From the NCBI RefSeq assembly GCF_008033135.1, contig NZ_CP041335.1, positions 186,001 to 250,000 of the forward strand: a stretch of 64,000 nt of DNA. Direction: 5' to 3'. The translations under genes were made by a program, and so were the position numbers. Shown here piece by piece: positions 44,683-53,365 of this stretch (position 1 is the first letter of the stretch; each line of letters starts with the position of its first letter). The notes below the pieces were generated by a model. It was not told the origin of the DNA. It did not search any database and worked only from the letters and a program-made list of their open reading frames with translations. The stretch is from Chitinolyticbacter meiyuanensis (GTDB lineage: Bacteria > Pseudomonadota > Gammaproteobacteria > Burkholderiales > Chitinibacteraceae).

Positions 44683-44883
44683 TCAATAATGCGGTGGAAT
44701 TTCCTGCTGCGGCGCGCCGCGCGGGCCGAACTCCAGCGTCTGCAGCTGCCGGTAGAGTTCACGCAGCTGCTCCTGCTGCGCGTCGAGCTGCATTTGCTGC
44801 TGGGTGACGATCTTGTTCAGGGTGTCGAGTAGGTCTTCCTGGAAGGCGAGCTTGATCTCGAGTTCGGTGACGCGGTCTTCCAT
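44683..44883 (-). CDS. slyX: SlyX-family coiled-coil protein
   Basis: This 66-residue protein is almost one coiled coil, starting MEDRVTELEIKLAFQEDLLD and ending with the family's proline-rich PPHY tail. SlyX proteins are conserved in Beta- and Gammaproteobacteria but their function is not established. ATG 44883 is the standard family start. An intrinsic terminator on the same strand lies 45 bases upstream of it (44928-44957). Confidence 0.92.
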   Translation of the reverse strand: MEDRVTELEIKLAFQEDLLDTLNKIVTQQQMQLDAQQEQLRELYRQLQTLEFGPRGAPQQEIPPHY

Positions 44884-44927
44884 TGATCCAGCCTCCAAGC
44901 GCAAAGCGCGAGCATACCGGGCGGCGC

Positions 44928-44957
44928 AAAAAAAAAACCGGGCCATGGGGCCCGGTT
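44928..44957 (-). terminator. Intrinsic terminator upstream of slyX (possible attenuator or end of an sRNA)
   Basis: On the minus strand, a stem of nine pairs (AACCGGGCC / GGCCCGGTT, loop CCAT) is followed by ten T. No minus-strand gene that it could terminate is seen between here and the divergent uppP start at 45192. It may attenuate slyX transcription or end a short RNA from the 44958-45160 region. Confidence 0.7.
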
Positions 44958-45154
44958 ATCAGGGAGGAGATGAGCAAAATGCGCGTCGCCACTCGGGGAA
45001 AGCAGCGATTGGTTCGCACACGGAAACAGACTTGGGGTTGATGGCTGGAGTTCCCAAGCCGCCCGTGAAAATTCACCGCCTAGCCAGCGACCGGTCAGTG
45101 CCCAATGACGGCCTTGCAGCGGGCCGGACACAGCGAAGCGTCATCCGGGACCGC

Positions 45155-45160
45155 TATAAT
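45155..45160 (+). promoter_or_regulatory. Consensus -10 element of uppP
   Basis: TATAAT lies 32 bases before the uppP start codon. No clear -35 hexamer is visible. Confidence 0.5.
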
Positions 45161-45191
45161 GCGCGCTTTTCCCAACTTTCCCGGACCTTGC

Positions 45192-46019
45192 ATGGATCTC
45201 TTGCTGCTGCTCAAATCGCTTGTCATGGGTCTCGTCGAAGGCGTGACCGAGTTCCTGCCCATCTCCAGCACCGGCCATCTCATTCTCGCCGGCGACCTGA
45301 TGAACTTCCTGTCCAAGGACAAGCGCGATGTCTACGAGATCTTCATCCAGCTCGGCGCCATGCTGGCGGTGGTCTGGGAATACCGCGCCAAGCTCGGCCG
45401 CACGCTGAGCGTGGGCGTACGCCAGGCGGGCAGCGAGCGCAACCTCTTGCTGGCAGTGATCATCGCCTTCATCCCGGCCGCCATCCTCGGCAAGCTCTTC
45501 AACGAACCGATCAAGGCGGTGCTGTTCAATCCGGTGCCGGTGGCCATCGCCTTCATCGTCGGCGGCCTCGTCATCCTGTGGGCGGAGAAGCGCCAACACA
45601 CGGTGACGGTGACCGAGGTGGACGACCTGTCGCTGAAGGATGCGCTCAAGGTCGGCCTGTGCCAGTGTCTGGCGCTGATTCCCGGCACCAGCCGTTCCGG
45701 CGCCACCATCATCGGTGGCCTGTTCCTTGGCCTGTCGCGCAAGGCCGCAACCGAGTTCTCGTTCTTCCTCGGCATCCCCACGCTGGGCGCCGCCTCGCTC
45801 TACAGCCTGTACAAGCATCGCCATGTGCTGGATGCCGGCGACGCTGGCGTGTTCGCGGTCGGCTTCATTGCGTCCTTCGTGTTTGCCTTCATCGCCATCC
45901 GCGCGCTGATCCGCTATGTGGCGAGCCACACCTTCATTCCGTTCGCCTGGTACCGCATCGCCTTCGGCCTGATCGTGCTGATCACGGCCTGGACCGGCAT
46001 CGTCGACTGGTCGGTCTGA
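45192..46019 (+). CDS. uppP: Undecaprenyl-diphosphatase
   Basis: This 275-residue inner-membrane enzyme of about eight helices recycles undecaprenyl diphosphate to the monophosphate carrier for cell-wall and surface-polymer synthesis. The family motifs are intact: GLVEGVTEFLPISSTGHLIL near residues 14-33 and LIPGTSRSGATIIGGL in the middle, which bear the active-site Glu, Ser and Arg. ATG 45192 gives the usual start. It is functionally linked to the polyprenyl-dependent operon at 48-55 kb, though not adjacent. Confidence 0.96.
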   Translation: MDLLLLLKSLVMGLVEGVTEFLPISSTGHLILAGDLMNFLSKDKRDVYEIFIQLGAMLAVVWEYRAKLGRTLSVGVRQAGSERNLLLAVIIAFIPAAILGKLFNEPIKAVLFNPVPVAIAFIVGGLVILWAEKRQHTVTVTEVDDLSLKDALKVGLCQCLALIPGTSRSGATIIGGLFLGLSRKAATEFSFFLGIPTLGAASLYSLYKHRHVLDAGDAGVFAVGFIASFVFAFIAIRALIRYVASHTFIPFAWYRIAFGLIVLITAWTGIVDWSV

Positions 46020-46039
46020 TCGGTTCCGCATCAAGCAGA

Positions 46040-46066
46040 CAGGGCTGCCGGTTGCAGCCCTGTTTT
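46040..46066. terminator. Intrinsic terminator after uppP
   Basis: The stem CAGGGCTGC-CGGTT-GCAGCCCTG is followed by four T. It separates the convergent uppP and gabD genes. Confidence 0.82.
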
Positions 46067-46082
46067 CATTGCGGCAATGCAT

Positions 46083-47519
46083 TCACACGCCGAGGCACAG
46101 GTACTTCAGTTCCTGGTACTCGGCAAGGCCGTACTTCGAGCCCTCACGGCCAAAGCCGCTCTGCTTCACGCCACCGAATGGCCCGACCTCATTGCTGAAG
46201 AGGCCCGTGTTGATGCCGACCATACCGTATTCCAGTGCTTCGGCCACGCGGAACACCCTTGAGAGGTTCTGGCCATAGAAATACGCGGCAAGGCCAAACT
46301 CGGTGGCATTGGCCAGCCGCACCGCGTCAAGCTCCGTCTGGAACTTCACCAGGCCCGCCACCGGGCCGAAGGTTTCCTCGCGGCACAGCAACGCACCCTC
46401 GGCAACATCGGCGAGCACGGTTGGCGCATACCAGGTACCACCGAGCGCCTTGGCACCGGTCAGCACCCGGGCGCCATTGGCCGTTGCGTCGGCAACGTGC
46501 GCTTCGACCTTGGCCAGCGCGTCGGCATCGATCAACGGGCCCTGCTCGATGCCGCTGTCGAGGCCGTTGCCAACCTTCAGCGCAGCGACGCACGCGGTGA
46601 GCTTTTCAGCGAACTGGTCGTAGACGGCGGCCTGCACGTAGAAGCGGTTGGCGCAGACGCAGGTCTGGCCGGTATTGCGGAACTTGGCGGCGATCGCGCC
46701 TTCCACCGCGGCATCGATGTCGGCATCGTCGAACACGATGAAGGGCGCATTGCCGCCAAGCTCCAGCGACAGTTTCTTCAGCGTTGGCGCGCACTGCGCC
46801 ATCAGCGTGCGGCCAACCTCGGTCGAGCCGGTGAACGAGAGCTTGCGTACGGCCGGGTTCTCGGCGAGCTCGGCGCCAACCTCGCTGGCGGCGCCTGGCA
46901 CCACGTTGAACACGCCCGGCGGCAGGCCGGCCTCGATCGCCAGCGCACCAAGTGCCAGCGCGGTCAGTGGCGTCTGGCTGGCGGGCTTAACCACCATGGT
47001 GCAGCCGGCGGCGAGCGCGGCGCCAGCCTTGCGCGTGATCATCGCGGCCGGGAAATTCCACGGCGTGATGGCAGCACACACACCGATCGGCTGCTTCAGC
47101 ACCAGGATGCGCCGGTCGGCCTGCGGGTGTTCCAGCACATCGCCGTTGATGCGACGCGCCTCCTCGGCGAACCAATCGACGAAACCCGCGGCATAGGCGA
47201 TCTCGCCACGTGCTTCGGCCAGCGGCTTGCCCTGTTCGCGGGTGGGGATCTCGGCGAGTTCGTCCTGATGCGACAACATCAGCTCGTACCAGCGGCGCAG
47301 CAGCGCAGCGCGGGACTTGGCCGGTAGCGCACGCCAATCGGGCAGCGCCGCTTCGGCAGCGGCGATGGCAGCCCGGGCTTCGCTGCGCCCGCAACTGGCT
47401 ACCTCGGCGATCACGCTGCCGGTGGCCGGATCGGTCACGGCGAAGCGCTGCACGGTGGCGGTCCAGCTACCGGCGATCAGCGCATCCCGCTGCAACAGGC
47501 TTTGCAAACTGGCGTTCAT
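46083..47519 (-). CDS. gabD: NAD(P)-dependent succinate-semialdehyde dehydrogenase
   Basis: This 478-residue aldehyde dehydrogenase best fits succinate-semialdehyde dehydrogenase of the GabD type, the last step of GABA breakdown to succinate. The cofactor region (ITPWNFPAAMITRK), FTGSTEVGR, the general base Glu in LELGGNAPF and the catalytic Cys in NTGQTCVCANR are present. The C-terminal VGPFGGVKQSGFGREGS is family typical. No GABA transaminase gene is adjacent, so the precise aldehyde is less sure than the enzyme class. Confidence 0.9.
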   Translation of the reverse strand: MNASLQSLLQRDALIAGSWTATVQRFAVTDPATGSVIAEVASCGRSEARAAIAAAEAALPDWRALPAKSRAALLRRWYELMLSHQDELAEIPTREQGKPLAEARGEIAYAAGFVDWFAEEARRINGDVLEHPQADRRILVLKQPIGVCAAITPWNFPAAMITRKAGAALAAGCTMVVKPASQTPLTALALGALAIEAGLPPGVFNVVPGAASEVGAELAENPAVRKLSFTGSTEVGRTLMAQCAPTLKKLSLELGGNAPFIVFDDADIDAAVEGAIAAKFRNTGQTCVCANRFYVQAAVYDQFAEKLTACVAALKVGNGLDSGIEQGPLIDADALAKVEAHVADATANGARVLTGAKALGGTWYAPTVLADVAEGALLCREETFGPVAGLVKFQTELDAVRLANATEFGLAAYFYGQNLSRVFRVAEALEYGMVGINTGLFSNEVGPFGGVKQSGFGREGSKYGLAEYQELKYLCLGV

Positions 47520-47594
47520 ATCGTGCGCTCTATAGTGAGGGTTCTCGTTCCATCTTGCTGCCGCGGGGCAGCCCCTTCAATCAGGAGTAATCAC

Positions 47595-47978
47595 ATGTTC
47601 GAGCAACTGGGCAATCTGCTGGGCGGCGGCACCAACGAGGGCTTCGGCGCCGTGGTATCCGACGTGCTGGCGCAGCAGGGCGGCGTAGCCGGCCTCGTCG
47701 AGAAATTCCAGCAAGGCGGGCTGGGTGAACTGGTGCAGTCGTGGGTCGGCACCGGCGGCAACCTGCCCGTATCGGCGGACCAGATCCAGTCGGTGCTCGG
47801 CAGCGACGCCGTGACCCAGATCGCCGGCAAGCTGGGCATCGATCCGCAACAGGCTTCCGATCTGGTCGCGCAGTACCTGCCCGGCATCGTCGACCAGCTC
47901 ACCCCCAACGGCGAGCTGCCGGTGGGCGGCGATATGCTGTCGCAGGGCCTCGGCGCACTCGGCAAGCTGTTCGGCTAG
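47595..47978 (+). CDS. YidB-like (DUF937) protein
   Basis: This 127-residue cytosolic protein matches the YidB/DUF937 pattern. It has GAVVSDVLAQQGGVAGLVEKFQ, GLGELVQSWVGTGGNLPVSADQ, a repeated Gly/Leu-rich helical hairpin region and QYLPGIVDQLTPNGELP. The function of this family is unknown. CAGGAG precedes the ATG at 47595. It is divergent from gabD. Confidence 0.88.
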   Translation: MFEQLGNLLGGGTNEGFGAVVSDVLAQQGGVAGLVEKFQQGGLGELVQSWVGTGGNLPVSADQIQSVLGSDAVTQIAGKLGIDPQQASDLVAQYLPGIVDQLTPNGELPVGGDMLSQGLGALGKLFG

Positions 47979-47995
47979 CCACAGCCGCCCAATAA

Positions 47996-48021
47996 AACAA
48001 GCCGCCCTTGGGCGGCTTGTT
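47996..48021. terminator. Bidirectional intrinsic terminator
   Basis: The stem AACAAGCCGCC-CTTG-GGCGGCTTGTT lies between the convergent YidB-like gene and the minus-strand FAD oxidoreductase gene that ends the DUF2298 operon. Confidence 0.85.
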
Positions 48022-48039
48022 TGCGTTGCAACGGCACGA

Positions 48040-49359
48040 TCAGCCGAGCTTCTCGGCCAGCGCACGACCGAGCTTGCGGCCTTCGCGCACCGCGTAGTTG
48101 GTGCCACGATCCTCCGGGTAGATCTGCGCCATCGAGCACAGGTGGAAGCCCGGTTGCGGGCCAGCCTCCGGCGGGATCAGCGTGCTGTAGCGCTTCTCCA
48201 CCACCGGCTGCGACCAGCGCGCCTTCCACACGTGGTGGCGCTGGATCCAGCTGCGGTCGAGCTTGGGGAACATCTTCTGCAGGTAGGGCAGCGCGAAGTC
48301 CAGCACCTCGTCGGCGCTCATCCGGTACAGCGCATCGGTGTGCGGCAGGTACTTGGACAGGTAGACGATATGGCGGCCGCCGTAGGTTTCCGGCTTCTCG
48401 AAGTTGGTATGTTCGATCACGCCGACGAAGGGGAAGCTCGGGTCGTTGACGTTGAGCCAGTAGGTATTCGACAGCGAGCGGTCGAGCTCCAGCACCAGGC
48501 AGACGTTGGCAAGGTAGTGGATGCGCTCGAGCTTGGCCACGTAGTCAGCCGGCGCCCAGTCCTTGACCATGCCGGCCACCAGCGGCAGCGCGGTGGTGGC
48601 GATCACGTGGTCGGCGGTGATGGTGCCGTTCGCGGTATCGATCTGCCACAGCGCGCCGTCCGGGCGGATGGTGCTGACCGGCGTGCCGGTCTCGATGCGG
48701 CCGCCCAGCTCGCGCACGCGCGCCGCCAGTGCCTCGGCCAGCGCGACGAAGCCGCCCTTGAAGTAGGCGAGACGTTCCTCGCCGCCCTTGCCGCGTGAAC
48801 CGCCACGCAGCTTCAGCTTGTTCCAGAACCACACCGCCGAAATCTCTTCGGCCACCGGGCCGAACTTGCCCTTGAGCAGCGGCTCCCACACCACGCGGTA
48901 GACGCGCTCGCCGCCGAGCTCCTTCAGCCATTCGGCAGCGGTCTTGTCCTCCAGCTCCATCCAGTGCTCGACCCGGCGCGCGCGCAGCGCCAACAGGCCC
49001 AGACGGATACGGTCGGTAAAGGCGAGCGGCGTGAAGTTCAGCAAGTCCCACGGCGTGGAGAGCTTGAAGAAGTGGTTGGCGTAGTAGACGCCGGTATTGG
49101 TCGGATTGATCGCAACCCGGTCGTTGAGGCCGAGCTCGTCGATCAGCCGCATCACTTCCAGATCGTTGGTGAACCAGTGGTGGTAGAAGCGATCGAGCTT
49201 CTCACCGGCCACGTCGAACGCGGCGGCAAGGCCGCCGATCTCGTGCTCGGCTTCGAGCACGGTGACGGCGATGCCCTGCTTGGCAAGCTCATAGGCGGCG
49301 GCAAGGCCGGTGAAGCCGCCGCCGACGACGGCGACGCGGGTGGCGTGGGCAAGGCTCAT
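48040..49359 (-). CDS. FAD-dependent amine-oxidase/protoporphyrinogen-oxidase-like oxidoreductase
   Basis: This 439-residue flavoprotein has an N-terminal FAD-binding motif (VAVVGGGFTGLAAAYELAKQG), EAEHEIGGLAAAF and a C-terminal YAVREGRKLGRALAE segment. The architecture is that of the NAD(P)-binding amine-oxidase superfamily, which includes protoporphyrinogen oxidase, phytoene desaturase-like and UDP-galactopyranose mutase-like enzymes. It is the last gene of the operon and overlaps the flippase-like gene by four bases. Its role is probably to oxidise or isomerise a lipid-linked sugar or lipid; this is inference from context. Confidence 0.85.
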   Translation of the reverse strand: MSLAHATRVAVVGGGFTGLAAAYELAKQGIAVTVLEAEHEIGGLAAAFDVAGEKLDRFYHHWFTNDLEVMRLIDELGLNDRVAINPTNTGVYYANHFFKLSTPWDLLNFTPLAFTDRIRLGLLALRARRVEHWMELEDKTAAEWLKELGGERVYRVVWEPLLKGKFGPVAEEISAVWFWNKLKLRGGSRGKGGEERLAYFKGGFVALAEALAARVRELGGRIETGTPVSTIRPDGALWQIDTANGTITADHVIATTALPLVAGMVKDWAPADYVAKLERIHYLANVCLVLELDRSLSNTYWLNVNDPSFPFVGVIEHTNFEKPETYGGRHIVYLSKYLPHTDALYRMSADEVLDFALPYLQKMFPKLDRSWIQRHHVWKARWSQPVVEKRYSTLIPPEAGPQPGFHLCSMAQIYPEDRGTNYAVREGRKLGRALAEKLG

Positions 49360-50333
49360 GACATGGACTCTCTGGGAATTCGGGTACGGGTGGCCAGCAG
49401 ATAGGCGCCGCCGGCCAACGTCGGCGGCAGCCACAACAGCGCGTGGACCAGCAGGGCGTAGGCCGTCGCCACCACTTGGCCATTGCCGAGCGCAGTCATT
49501 GCGCGCACGGTGAAGTAATCGAAGGTGCCGACATAGCCCGGCGTGCTGGGAATCAGCGTGGCCAGCGTGCCCACCGGCAAGGCCAGCCAGCCTGCCAATG
49601 GTTCGGCGAGGCCCGGTACGGCCAGCGCGGCGAACCAGAACACGCAGCCTTCGAACAGCCAGGCGGCAATCGACCAGCCAACCAGGCGCGCCATGGTGCT
49701 GCCACTGGCGAGGTGGCCCAGCGTGGCCAGGCCGCGGTCGATCTCGGTATTGAGCTTGTCGCCAATGCGCGGCGACACCCTGGCGGCCAGTCGGCCACCC
49801 CAGCGTGCCAGCGGCGCGAAGCTTTGCGGGAACAGCAGCACGCCGAGGATGGCGAGGCCCAGCGCGATCAGCATGGCGCTACCGACGCCGGCCAGTGCGC
49901 TGGCATCGAGCCCGAAAGCGGCCAGCGCGGCGCCGAACAATACCAGCACCATCAACAGATCCAGCAGGCGCTCCACGAACAACGTCGCCAGCACCGTGCC
50001 GGAGGTGGTGCCAAGCCGGCCGTTGAAGGCGAAGGCACGCAGCACGTCGCCCGCGCGGAACGGCAGCACATTGTTGGCGGCAAAGCTTGCCAGCAAGGGC
50101 CCGGCACAATCGGACCAGGCGAGCTGTGGGTTGTCGCGGGCCAGCATGGCGCGCCAGCGGGCGATCCGGCAGGCATAGCCGCCACAGAAGGCAACCAGCG
50201 CGGCTACGACCCAGCCGGCATCGGTGCCGGCAAAGGCACGGCCAAGTTCGGCCGGATCGATCTGCCGCGCAATCAGCCAGACGAAGGCACAGGCGAGGAC
50301 CAGCCCGATCGCCGGCTTGAGGTAACGCTTCAC
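49356..50333 (-). CDS. Flippase-like (LPG synthase TM region / UPF0104) membrane protein
   Basis: This 325-residue protein of about eight transmembrane helices belongs to the lysylphosphatidylglycerol-synthase transmembrane family. NNVLPFRAGDVLRAFAF, LGTTSGTVLATLFVERLLDL and a C-terminal STPGYVGTFDYF match the family blocks. Stand-alone members often accompany glycosyltransferases and are suspected lipid flippases. It overlaps both neighbours by four bases, so its translation is coupled to the GT2 gene. Confidence 0.88.
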   Translation of the reverse strand: MKRYLKPAIGLVLACAFVWLIARQIDPAELGRAFAGTDAGWVVAALVAFCGGYACRIARWRAMLARDNPQLAWSDCAGPLLASFAANNVLPFRAGDVLRAFAFNGRLGTTSGTVLATLFVERLLDLLMVLVLFGAALAAFGLDASALAGVGSAMLIALGLAILGVLLFPQSFAPLARWGGRLAARVSPRIGDKLNTEIDRGLATLGHLASGSTMARLVGWSIAAWLFEGCVFWFAALAVPGLAEPLAGWLALPVGTLATLIPSTPGYVGTFDYFTVRAMTALGNGQVVATAYALLVHALLWLPPTLAGGAYLLATRTRIPRESMS

Positions 50334-51313
50334 TTGCGGTCCACCACCGGGCTGCGCGAGCGGGCCGGGCCTTCATGGTTGGCGTAGCCGATGTATTCCT
50401 GCACTACGTAGAGCGGCCGGTGCTTCACCTCGTTGTAGATGCGACCGATGTACTCGCCGAGGATGCCGACGCAGATCAGCTGCACGCCGCCGATGAACAG
50501 CACGGCGATCATCAACAGCGTCCAGCCCTCGACGTGGATCTCGGTGAAGAGGCGCATCACCAGCGCATACACGATGCCCGCCAGCGACAGCAGGGCGGCG
50601 CTCATGCCGAGGCCGATCGACATCTGCAGGGGCTTGGTCGAGAACGACAGGATGCCGTCGGTGGCGAACTTCAGCATCTTGCGCAGCGGGTACTTCGATT
50701 CGCCGGCAAAGCGTTCGGCACGGCGGTACGGCAGGGCCGTCTGCTTGAAGCCGACCCAGCTCACCATGCCGCGCACGAAGCGGTCGCGCTCGGGCATGGC
50801 GACGAGGCTGTCGACCACGTGGCGGCTCATCAGGCGGAAGTCGCCGGTATCGAGCGGGATGGGTACGTCGGAGAGCTTGTTCAGCACGCGGTAGAACGCG
50901 CGAGCGGTAGCGAGCTTGAACGCCGATTCACCGGGCCGCTCGGTGCGTACGCCGTAGACCACGTCGTAGCCTTCGCGCCACTTGGCGATCATCTGGTGCA
51001 CCACTTCGGGCGGATCCTGCAGGTCGGCGTCGATCAGCACCACGGCATCGCCACGCGCGGCATCGATACCGGCGGTGACGGCGGTCTGGTGGCCGAAATT
51101 GCGGGCGAAGCCAACCACGCGGATGCGCGGATCTTCGTCGGCGAAGCTGCGCAGCAGCGCGCGGGTACGGTCACGGCTGCCGTCGTCGATGAAGATGAGT
51201 TCGACGTCGAGATCGGCGAGCTCGCCACAGAAGGCCTTGAGGCGCTTCATGGTTTCACCGATGACTTCTTCCTCGTTGTAACAAGGAACGACGATGGACA
51301 GCAGTTGGTTCAT
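50330..51313 (-). CDS. GT2 polyprenyl-phosphate glycosyltransferase (GtrB/DPM1-like)
   Basis: This 327-residue enzyme has a GT2 domain (VVPCYNEEEVIGETMKRL; FIDDGSRDRT; metal-binding ADLQDPPE) and two C-terminal transmembrane helices followed by GEYIGRIYNEVKHRPLYVV, as in GtrB and ArnC. Such enzymes load a sugar from a nucleotide donor onto undecaprenyl phosphate on the cytosolic face. The product would be flipped, perhaps by the next protein, and used by GT-C-type enzymes such as the adjacent DUF2298 proteins. It overlaps its upstream neighbour by four bases. Confidence 0.92.
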   Translation of the reverse strand: MNQLLSIVVPCYNEEEVIGETMKRLKAFCGELADLDVELIFIDDGSRDRTRALLRSFADEDPRIRVVGFARNFGHQTAVTAGIDAARGDAVVLIDADLQDPPEVVHQMIAKWREGYDVVYGVRTERPGESAFKLATARAFYRVLNKLSDVPIPLDTGDFRLMSRHVVDSLVAMPERDRFVRGMVSWVGFKQTALPYRRAERFAGESKYPLRKMLKFATDGILSFSTKPLQMSIGLGMSAALLSLAGIVYALVMRLFTEIHVEGWTLLMIAVLFIGGVQLICVGILGEYIGRIYNEVKHRPLYVVQEYIGYANHEGPARSRSPVVDRK

Positions 51314-53334
51314 GGCTTGATCTCGCGGCGCACCCACAGGCCGGTGAGCGGGTTGTCGCCAAACGGTTTCCAGCTGTAATGGCCGGCGATGGCGTTGTTG
51401 ATGGTGGCCCAGGACTGCGGGCTGGCGTTGTTGTCCGCCGGCGTCCAGACGATGTAGTCGACCTTGTGCCGGGCCAGCCAGTTGGCCATGTCCGGCATCT
51501 CGCCCTTGTAAAACGACTTGAGCAGGTTGGTCTCGCTCCACACCGACGACGGCGCGCCGTGCCACAGGCTGACGTGGTTGACCCAGCCCATCATCGACAC
51601 CTGCTGGGCAAACATCGCGACCAGCCCCTGGTTGGTGTAGGCGTCGCCCAGCCAGTTCTCCAGCACGATGCCGCGCTCGGCGTGCTTGAGGTAGTTGATC
51701 ATGTCGCGCAGCGCCGGCTGGTCGCGGATGAACCAGGATTTGCCGTTCAGCTGGCCCATCTCGGTCTTGGGCGTGTGGATCCAGTAGCGCGCCACGTCGT
51801 AGGCATAGCTGCATACCAGCAGCAGCGCGATCACCGTGGCCACGCGCACCCAGCGCAGCGTACTCGCCAGTGCCAGCGCACCGCAGGCCAGGAGGCCGCC
51901 GCTGTAGAGCCAGCCCCACCACTTCATCGTGGTATTGGTGCGGTCGTATTTGCCGCCGGACGGGTCGTCGACGTACACCAGCTCGGAGATCGCCAGCATG
52001 ACGAGGAAGGCCACGCCAAAGCAGATCGCCAGCGGCCGGGTCTTCTTGTCGACAACGGCCAGCCCCATCATCACCAGCATCGGCCACCAGAAGATCAGGA
52101 AGCGCAACGGTGGGGTATGGTCGCCCATCGGTACCGGCTTGATCGGCGTACTGATTGCCTGCGCGGCCAGCCCCGACAGATACGGATAGACCAGCAGGCC
52201 GCCGACGATGGCGCCAGCGAACACGGCTTGCCAATCCGGCGGATTCTTCTGCCACTGTCGCCAGCCGGCCCAGGTCAGCACCAGCAACGCGGCGAAGGGG
52301 AAGATCCAGGTATTGGTGATCAGCATCGCCGCTGCGGTGATCGGCAGCAGGAATTGGCCGATGCGCCGGTGATCAGCCTCGTCCTCGCGCGGCGGCGCCT
52401 CCACCCAGGCGATCAGCGCCAGCGCCAGGAACAGCAGCAGATAACCCCCGATCGGCGGATGGAAGTCACCGAGGAAGAACTGGTAGCCGAAGTTCTCCAT
52501 CGGAATGTCGCGCGGCTCCCAATCCGGCGTCGGCTTGGCCTCGGGCGGCGTCTTGGGGAACAGCGCACGCCCGAAATCGGTGTTCACCCACTGGTCGAAG
52601 TTGCCGATGAAGCGGGCGCTGCCCCACATGTATTCGGTGGCGGCCCAGGAATCGGGCTTGTCGGCCGGCTGGCCGACAGCGAAGTGGATGATGGGGGTGA
52701 TGCCGGTACCGCCAAGCGTGATCGCGGCGACCAGCAGCCAGCGCGCCCACACCTTTTCGATGAAACGCCCGGCAAAATACCACGCCAGCGTCAGCGACAA
52801 ACCCATCACCAGACCGAAAGCGATGTTGTATGCGAACACCGGCTCCCAGCCGAACAACCGCGCCATCAGGGCCGCGCCGTAGTGCATGAAGGCGTAGTAG
52901 AAGTCGAACTTGTACGGCGGATACCAGGTGTCGAGCGGCGGCAGCTGCTCGCCCGGCATGTAGTTCAGCATGAAGTAGAGATCGGCCGTGCGCTCACCGG
53001 CATTCGGATAGATGCCGGGGAAGCAGTACTTCCAGACGAAGCCGATGGCGAAGCCCACCAGCAGCACCTTTTCCCAGCGCCAGAAGTCCGAGCCCTTCAG
53101 CTCCTTGCGACAGATATAGAGCGCCAGGCCCGCCAGCGCGGCGGTGAACGGCCAGGCCCAGGACAGATTGCCGAGGCCGGCGAAGTGTTCGACTGCGCAC
53201 ACGGCCAGCGTAACCAGCAACACGCCGGTGGCGCGGGCGATGGGGAAGGGCAGCCAGCGGCCGACGACGGCGGTGAGGCCGGCGAGGTGCAGCCACAACA
53301 GGGCGAGGCTGGCGACGAGGAAAATCAGTTGCAT
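51310..53334 (-). CDS. DUF2298 multi-pass membrane protein, copy 1
   Basis: This 674-residue membrane protein has about 12-14 helices and belongs to the DUF2298 (YYY) family. The motif region FDFYYAFMHYGAALMARL and the large loops around GDFHPPIGGY fit. The family is widely thought to be GT-C-like glycosyltransferases or mannosyltransferase relatives that use polyprenyl-phosphate sugars. It is paralogous to the next gene upstream (FDSYYALLHYAAALMGRL and GDLHPPLAGF at the same places). It overlaps the GT2 gene by four bases. Confidence 0.85.
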   Translation of the reverse strand: MQLIFLVASLALLWLHLAGLTAVVGRWLPFPIARATGVLLVTLAVCAVEHFAGLGNLSWAWPFTAALAGLALYICRKELKGSDFWRWEKVLLVGFAIGFVWKYCFPGIYPNAGERTADLYFMLNYMPGEQLPPLDTWYPPYKFDFYYAFMHYGAALMARLFGWEPVFAYNIAFGLVMGLSLTLAWYFAGRFIEKVWARWLLVAAITLGGTGITPIIHFAVGQPADKPDSWAATEYMWGSARFIGNFDQWVNTDFGRALFPKTPPEAKPTPDWEPRDIPMENFGYQFFLGDFHPPIGGYLLLFLALALIAWVEAPPREDEADHRRIGQFLLPITAAAMLITNTWIFPFAALLVLTWAGWRQWQKNPPDWQAVFAGAIVGGLLVYPYLSGLAAQAISTPIKPVPMGDHTPPLRFLIFWWPMLVMMGLAVVDKKTRPLAICFGVAFLVMLAISELVYVDDPSGGKYDRTNTTMKWWGWLYSGGLLACGALALASTLRWVRVATVIALLLVCSYAYDVARYWIHTPKTEMGQLNGKSWFIRDQPALRDMINYLKHAERGIVLENWLGDAYTNQGLVAMFAQQVSMMGWVNHVSLWHGAPSSVWSETNLLKSFYKGEMPDMANWLARHKVDYIVWTPADNNASPQSWATINNAIAGHYSWKPFGDNPLTGLWVRREIKP

Positions 53335-53365
53335 GACGTGTTCTCTTCTAACTCAGCGGCTTGGC

